Source: an uncultured Clostridia bacterium
GTDB lineage: Bacteria > Bacillota > Clostridia > Oscillospirales > Acutalibacteraceae
Reading direction: 5' to 3'
Assembly (NCBI GenBank): GCA_945876745.1
Contig: CAMCPL010000006.1
Span: forward strand, 1-64,000
Length of the DNA: 64,000 nt
The translations under genes and the position numbers were made by a program. The notes under the pieces were generated by a model, which saw nothing but the letters and a program-made list of their open reading frames with translations, had not been told where the DNA came from and did not search any database. This document shows positions 59,842-64,000 of this stretch, piece by piece (position 1 is the first letter of the stretch; every line of letters starts with the position of its first letter).

Positions 59842-61377
59842 GTGACAGAATCAGCGACTATTGACGAAATCACTATGAGCGAGGAGGAGCTTGACAAGCT
59901 CGCCTACACTAAAAAAAGATACCTGACGCCAAAGGAAATTGCGGCTTATGTTCTTGTTAATTTCGGTCAAAAGAATTTAAGTCAGTTCGTTGACGCCTTC
60001 AAGGAATTCTTTATGATTCAGTTCTTGAAGCTGAACACAACCGCTTATGCAAACATCAATCTTTTTGCTTCGATTTATGACGCTTTGGATGATACCATTT
60101 CGGGTCTTATTATCGACAGAACGAGAACACGTTGGGGCAGAATACGACCTTTCTTTATCATACCGCTTCCACTATGGGTTATCGGCGGTTATATGATGTT
60201 TACCGCTCCCGACATAAGCTCTACGGGTAAGGTTGTTTGGGCTACTATTGCAATCATTATCTATGGTCTTGGTATGAGCTACTTCGGTGCGTGGGGTCTT
60301 ATGATTTACAACATCACCCCGAATACCGACGAACGTAACAATCTTATTACAATAACAAAATTCTTTGAGCTTTTCGGAACATGGATTCCGGCGCTCGTAC
60401 CCGTACTCGTAACGCTTTTGCCGAAAATCAGCGACAGTATTTCGATGAGAAGCATTTACAGCGGCTTTGCAAGATTTATGCTTATTCTTTCGGCAGGATT
60501 TGCTATTTTCGGATGCTTCAATATGAGAGAGCGTGTACCGCTTATGAGCCGTGAGGAAATGAAAGAGACCTCCGTGCTCGAATCTCTCAAAAACATCGTT
60601 ACAAACAGACCGCTTATTGCAGTTATTTTGGCTAACTTCTTTAACTCATTCAAGGCTGTCGGCGGTTCGTCCGAATCTTATTTCTGGCTCAACAACACAG
60701 GCTCGCTTATGAATGCAACAATCTGCGGTCTATTCACCGGTATTCCTAACTATATTATGGTTCCGCTCGCCGCAAAGATGGTTAAAAAATGGGGTGCGAG
60801 AACAACATCAATCATCGCAGGATTGTTTGGCTTCTTCGCTTATATGACACTATTCTTCGTAGGATATCACCCATTCGGACAAACATTTGCCGACCACAAG
60901 ATACTCAATCTTGCGTGGGTAATCTTCGGTCTTACGATATGCGGTTTACCTAACAAAATTCTCAACGTTTCCGGACAAATTGTTACTGCCGAGGCGCTTG
61001 ACTATATGGAATGGAAGCACGGTCTTCGTAATGAGGCTCTCGTTACTACCGTACAGGGCTACTTCGGAAAGCTCGCAACATCTGTTACAGGCTGGCTTTC
61101 GGGTATGGTACTTACATGGATTAACTACATACCGCTTACAGACTCACTCGGAAACGCTATTCCGCAGACAGACCCGACAATGCTTAACGGTATTTGGGCA
61201 ATCTTCTGTATTCTCCCTGCACTTGCAAGAGGACTTTACGGCGTATCGTTTATACTCTATCCTATCCACGGCAAGCTCCAGCAGCAAATGATAGTTGAGC
61301 TTGCAGACAAGCGTGCACAGAGAATAGCCGAGCAGGAGGCTCTTAATTCAAACATCAACAGCACAAGCGAACAATAA
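59842..61377 (+). CDS. GPH-family (MelB-like) sugar-cation symporter, MFS
   Basis: A 511-residue transporter with 12 membrane helices. DALDDTISGLIIDRTRTRWGRIRP carries the GPH hallmark D-x3-D-x3-D pattern of the cation site and the loop RWGRIRP; DERNNLITITKFFELFG follows in the cytoplasmic loop. Substrate likely a glycoside or uronide. Translation starts at GTG 59842 behind GAGGGAATAA. Cytoplasmic LacZ on the opposite strand nearby would be a fitting partner, but this is inference. Confidence 0.85.
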   Translation: MTESATIDEITMSEEELDKLAYTKKRYLTPKEIAAYVLVNFGQKNLSQFVDAFKEFFMIQFLKLNTTAYANINLFASIYDALDDTISGLIIDRTRTRWGRIRPFFIIPLPLWVIGGYMMFTAPDISSTGKVVWATIAIIIYGLGMSYFGAWGLMIYNITPNTDERNNLITITKFFELFGTWIPALVPVLVTLLPKISDSISMRSIYSGFARFMLILSAGFAIFGCFNMRERVPLMSREEMKETSVLESLKNIVTNRPLIAVILANFFNSFKAVGGSSESYFWLNNTGSLMNATICGLFTGIPNYIMVPLAAKMVKKWGARTTSIIAGLFGFFAYMTLFFVGYHPFGQTFADHKILNLAWVIFGLTICGLPNKILNVSGQIVTAEALDYMEWKHGLRNEALVTTVQGYFGKLATSVTGWLSGMVLTWINYIPLTDSLGNAIPQTDPTMLNGIWAIFCILPALARGLYGVSFILYPIHGKLQQQMIVELADKRAQRIAEQEALNSNINSTSEQ

Positions 61378-61387
61378 TTCATAAACA

Positions 61388-61420
61388 AAAAATCACTTCG
61401 GATTTTGAAGTGATTTTTTT
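61388..61420 (+). terminator. Terminator after the GPH transporter gene
   Basis: AAAATCACTTC before about 61399 pairs with GAAGTGATTTTTTT (61407-61420), with a long T run. It lies directly after the stop at 61377. Confidence 0.85.
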
Positions 61421-61430
61421 GTTTATTGTA

Positions 61431-61459
61431 TTGACTTTTTTTGAAACAGCGTTTATAAT
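61431..61459 (+). promoter_or_regulatory. Predicted promoter of the SDR gene
   Basis: TTGACT (61431-61436), a 17-bp spacer and TATAAT (61454-61459). It follows the upstream terminator directly, so the SDR gene is its own unit. Confidence 0.75.
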
Positions 61460-61515
61460 TGTTTAAGAATTAACAATAATTTAACCGATACTATTTACTC
61501 ACGGAGGTAATAAAA

Positions 61516-62364
61516 ATGAGATACGCATTGGTTACAGGCGCAACAAGCGGTCTGGGTAGAGAAATCGCAATCAGACTTTCAGAAAGCGGCTGGTTTGTTT
61601 TTGCCTGCGGCAGAAACGAAAAGGCTCTTGAAGAAATCGAAGCAACAACCTACTGCCGTCCGCTTAAAATGGATGTCAGCGATCAGGAAAGCATCAACGC
61701 AGCTTATGATGAGGTTTGCAAGGAAACCAATCACCTCAACGCTATCATCAATTTCTCAGGTATTCAGCAAATGGGTTCTCTTATCGAAGGCGACATAAAA
61801 ATTATTGAGCAGTCGCTTGATGTAAATCTTTTAGGTATGGTAAGAGTTAACAAGACCTTCTTCCCTCTTGTTAAGCAATGCAACGGCAGAATTATCAACT
61901 GCTCGTCGGAATGCGGTTGGATGACTCCGCAGCCCTTCAACGGCTCATATACTCTTTCTAAATACGCAGTTGAGGCATATAACGACTCTCTCAGAAGAGA
62001 GCTTATGTTCCTTGACATTCCGGTAATTAAGATTCAGCCGGGCTCATTCAAGACTGCAATGCACGGCAAGACCCTTGACTCATTCGACAAGCTTATGAAC
62101 AGCACAAACCTTTATCGCGACGTGCTTGAAAGAATGAAGGGCATGATGTTGATCGAGCTCAAGATGGCTAACGATCCTAAGGCACTTATCGACGCTGTTA
62201 TGGCTGCTGCCAACGACCCGAAGCCTCGTCAGAAGTACAGAGTAAAGAACTCACCTATTCTCGGCATAATCGAAACAATGCATCCTGTTGCAGTTGACAG
62301 TCTTTACAAGAGATTCCTGAAGTCCGAGCTTGTAGGCAAGGTAATGGACAAAATTAACCTATAA
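61516..62364 (+). CDS. Short-chain dehydrogenase/reductase
   Basis: A 282-residue SDR. The cofactor motif is TGATSGLGREIA, NFSG matches NNAG, the catalytic Ser is in NCSSECGW and the Tyr/Lys pair in YTLSKYAVE. FVFACGRNEK follows the second strand and suggests NADP(H) preference through Arg. Slightly long, with a C-terminal MHPVAVDSLYKRFLK tail. Substrate unknown. CGGAGGTAAT precedes the ATG; a strong terminator follows. Confidence 0.9.
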   Translation: MRYALVTGATSGLGREIAIRLSESGWFVFACGRNEKALEEIEATTYCRPLKMDVSDQESINAAYDEVCKETNHLNAIINFSGIQQMGSLIEGDIKIIEQSLDVNLLGMVRVNKTFFPLVKQCNGRIINCSSECGWMTPQPFNGSYTLSKYAVEAYNDSLRRELMFLDIPVIKIQPGSFKTAMHGKTLDSFDKLMNSTNLYRDVLERMKGMMLIELKMANDPKALIDAVMAAANDPKPRQKYRVKNSPILGIIETMHPVAVDSLYKRFLKSELVGKVMDKINL

Positions 62365-62373
62365 AAAACAGAT

Positions 62374-62408
62374 TCCCGATGCTTCAAAAAAGCATCGGGA
62401 TTTTTTTG
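62374..62408. terminator. Terminator after the SDR gene
   Basis: TCCCGATGCTT (62374-62384) pairs with AAGCATCGGGA (62390-62400), followed by TTTTTTTG. It separates convergent SDR and rqcP genes. Confidence 0.9.
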
Positions 62409-62409
62409 T

Positions 62410-62649
62410 TTACAATACCTTATACATATTTGCCGCATCTTCCTTAAGGGCGTGCTCCGTAACCTCAAGCACCTGAAAGCTACGCTCATTTTGACCGAGC
62501 GATACCTTGATTACATCGCCTACCTTGACGTCGTAGGAAGCACGTGCCACCTTGCCGTTTACCTCTACTCTGCCGGCGTCACACGCCTCATTTGCGACAG
62601 TTCTGCGTTTTATTATTCGTGATACCTTTAGATATTTATCAAGTCTCAT
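62410..62649 (-). CDS. rqcP: S4-domain RNA-binding protein RqcP (YlmH/Hsp15-like)
   Basis: A 79-residue S4 protein. MRLDKYLKVSRIIKRRTVAN starts the S4 fold and GRVEVNGKVARASYDVKVGD follows. RqcP cooperates with RqcH in Ala-tailing of stalled nascent chains on 50S subunits. Its position downstream of HU and MazG is conserved in many Clostridia, where yabP and yabQ usually follow; here the SDR gene follows instead. Confidence 0.9.
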   Translation of the reverse strand: MRLDKYLKVSRIIKRRTVANEACDAGRVEVNGKVARASYDVKVGDVIKVSLGQNERSFQVLEVTEHALKEDAANMYKVL

Positions 62650-62660
62650 ATTGTCACCCT

Positions 62661-62688
62661 AAAAAAGAAGGTGTCCAAAGGACACCTT
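62661..62688 (-). terminator. Terminator after the HU gene
   Basis: AAGGTGTCC (62668-62676) and GGACACCTT (62680-62688) form a 9-bp stem with a 3-nt loop; on the minus strand TTCTTTTTT follows. It ends most transcripts after HU, so rqcP expression would depend on read-through or an own promoter. Confidence 0.85.
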
Positions 62689-62703
62689 ACAATTTTGCAA
62701 AAC

Positions 62704-62979
62704 TTATGCGTTTACAGCGTCTTTAAGAGCCTTACCTGCCTTGAATGCAGGAGCCTTTGATGCAGCGATTTCAATCTTTTCCTTAGTCTGAGGGTTAAGA
62801 CCTGTACGAGCTGCGCGCTCCTTAACAGCGAATGTGCCAAAGCCAACAAGTGCAACCTTGTCACCCTCTGCGAGTGCTGCTGTGATAGCGTCGAAGGTAG
62901 CTGTTACAGCTGCTTCTGCATCCTTCTTTGAAATTTCTGCCTTTGCAGCAACTGCTGCTACGAGTTCGGTTTTATTCAT
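62704..62979 (-). CDS. hup: HU-family DNA-binding protein
   Basis: A 91-residue nucleoid protein. [20 protein letters not shown] is the HU start, [20 protein letters not shown] is the DNA-bending arm, and the C-terminal helix is complete. Codon use looks more biased (many GCT, GTT codons) than that of its neighbours, in keeping with high expression. It begins 2 bp after mazG, probably with an extra promoter inside mazG. Confidence 0.95.
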   Translation of the reverse strand: MNKTELVAAVAAKAEISKKDAEAAVTATFDAITAALAEGDKVALVGFGTFAVKERAARTGLNPQTKEKIEIAASKAPAFKAGKALKDAVNA

Positions 62980-62981
62980 TT

Positions 62982-63809
62982 TTAATCCTCCATTGCCGAT
63001 TTTTCGGCATTTTTTATTTTCTTAGCATTGTCCCAAAGCTCATCAAGCACCTGCAATGACGACGATTTCATATCAATACCCTTTTCCTTCGCCATCTGCT
63101 CAACCGATGAAAAGCGAGAAATGAACTTGTCGGTCGATTTTGTCAACGCTTCCTCGCTTTCGACATTTATAAACCGTGCAATATTCACGCAGGAAAAAAG
63201 CACATCTCCGAATTCGTCCTCTATAAGTGATGAATTACCCTGATTCATTGCTATTTTTAACTCATTAATTTCTTCATACAGCTTATCGAAAGCACCGTGC
63301 GCACTCTGCCAATCAAAGCCTGCCTTTGAAGCCTTATGCTGAACCTTTTGAGCCCTCATAAGAGCAGGCAATTCTCTGGGAACGCTTTGCATAGACTGCG
63401 TTTTATTCTTTTCGCCTTTAAGCCTTGATTTAGCTTCGTTCCAGCTTTCGAGCGCCTGTGAAGAATTTTCGGCAACTACGTCGCCGAATACGTGAGGGTG
63501 CCGCGCAACGAGCTTTTTCACTACCTCGTCAACAACGTCTTCAAAGCAAAAGCCGCCCTGTTCCCTCTCCATTTCGGTATGCATAACGATTTGGAGCAAA
63601 ACATCGCCGAGCTCCTCACGAAGCATATCGGAATTATTCTTGTTTATAGCTTCGACAACCTCGTAGGTTTCTTCAATAAAGTTTTTCTTAATCGAGGTAT
63701 GCGTTTGCTCTGCGTCCCACGGACAGCCGCCCGGTGCACGAAGCACCTTTATGATTTCGAGCAAGTCGCCAATATCATACCTATCCTTAATTTCAAACTT
63801 ATTCGACAC
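62982..63809 (-). CDS. mazG: Nucleoside triphosphate pyrophosphohydrolase MazG
   Basis: A 275-residue tandem MazG protein. The first domain has [30 protein letters not shown] and [12 protein letters not shown]; the second has LYEEINELK and [13 protein letters not shown]. It removes aberrant NTPs. The start is a GTG at 63807-63809, with GGAG about 11 nt upstream; an ATG between them is out of frame. First gene of the mazG-hup-rqcP unit. Confidence 0.93.
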   Translation of the reverse strand: MSNKFEIKDRYDIGDLLEIIKVLRAPGGCPWDAEQTHTSIKKNFIEETYEVVEAINKNNSDMLREELGDVLLQIVMHTEMEREQGGFCFEDVVDEVVKKLVARHPHVFGDVVAENSSQALESWNEAKSRLKGEKNKTQSMQSVPRELPALMRAQKVQHKASKAGFDWQSAHGAFDKLYEEINELKIAMNQGNSSLIEDEFGDVLFSCVNIARFINVESEEALTKSTDKFISRFSSVEQMAKEKGIDMKSSSLQVLDELWDNAKKIKNAEKSAMED

Positions 63810-64000
63810 GAGGCATCATTCTCCTAATTCCTACAGATAATATTACACTATTTAGTCAGTATTTGCAAGGGTTTCGGGAATTTTTTTATGGTTAAAGTAA
63901 CGAAAAAAATCACTAAATTTCAGCAATCTACACAAAAAACACAAAATTAAATAAATAATTGAACAAAAAACGCATTTTGTGAGGCAGGAAACAACGCCGT
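63810..64000. other. AT-rich end of window, nothing supported
   Basis: This 191-bp stretch has no open frame with a ribosome site and no clear hairpin. It is AT-rich and likely holds the mazG promoter, but no box pair at good spacing stands out. Confidence 0.5.

Overview
The window looks like a chromosomal segment of a low-to-moderate GC, Gram-positive anaerobe of the class Clostridia, probably an Oscillospiraceae/Ruminococcaceae-type gut bacterium. Support comes from a SCIFF peptide with its radical SAM maturase (a near-universal Clostridia marker), RNase M5, TmcAL, a TepA-YlzJ-FtsK gene order, a MazG-HU-RqcP gene order, strong AGGAGG-type ribosome binding sites, lipoproteins without any outer-membrane genes, and fermentation genes (pyruvate kinase, acetate kinase). 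Species cannot be named from the sequence alone.

Layout. 1-7.9 kb (minus strand): methylmalonate-semialdehyde dehydrogenase, pyruvate kinase, and an overlapping operon of exonuclease III, YjjG-like phosphatase, an MFS transporter, an uncharacterised nucleotidyltransferase and TcdA. 8.0-11.5 kb (plus): a membrane protein, an Orn/Lys/Arg-decarboxylase-like PLP enzyme, then the SCIFF RiPP pair (48-residue peptide plus maturase) with a consensus promoter and a hairpin terminator between the two genes. 11.5-16.5 kb: a repeat-rich convergent intergenic region, then an operon (minus) of a FAD oxidoreductase, a PqqD-like protein, a second nucleotidyltransferase paralogue and LepA. 16.7-18.4 kb: a GNAT gene with an internal deletion, a PNPOx-like gene, and a four-helix-bundle (S23-type) gene bracketed by 102-bp direct repeats that belong to a striking array of small hairpins.

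18.4-30.4 kb is accessory DNA: a large serine recombinase, a ParB-like protein, small mobile-element proteins, an AAA ATPase (DUF4143), a type III restriction-modification system (mod/res) followed by a small membrane protein, tandem repeats, a lipoprotein and TnpV. It abuts the 3' end of the 23S rRNA uracil methyltransferase gene, whose product has a C-terminal extension of 94 residues. I read this as an integrative element, or a remnant of one, carrying a defence cargo.

30.1-64 kb returns to housekeeping DNA: RlmD, an N-acetylhexosamine kinase, a Na/Pi cotransporter directly behind a tRNA-Arg(CCG), an operon TepA-YlzJ-UppP-like-FtsK-YgiQ-ComEA-ComFC, AlaS-HinT-PRTase, YdbC, AckA, TmcAL, a flavodoxin-like lipoprotein, RNase M5, HolA, ComEC, LacZ, an old-yellow-enzyme-type reductase, two membrane proteins, a GPH-family transporter, an SDR, and RqcP-HU-MazG.

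The items most worth a second look are (i) the SCIFF peptide, which has Ser at the position where I expect the cross-linking Cys; (ii) the modular hairpin array around the four-helix-bundle gene; (iii) a UppP-like protein lacking the family's catalytic residues inside the TepA-FtsK operon; (iv) a ComEC whose nuclease domain has lost its metal-binding motif; and (v) the integrative element at rlmD. All family assignments are by motif recognition; no database search was run.
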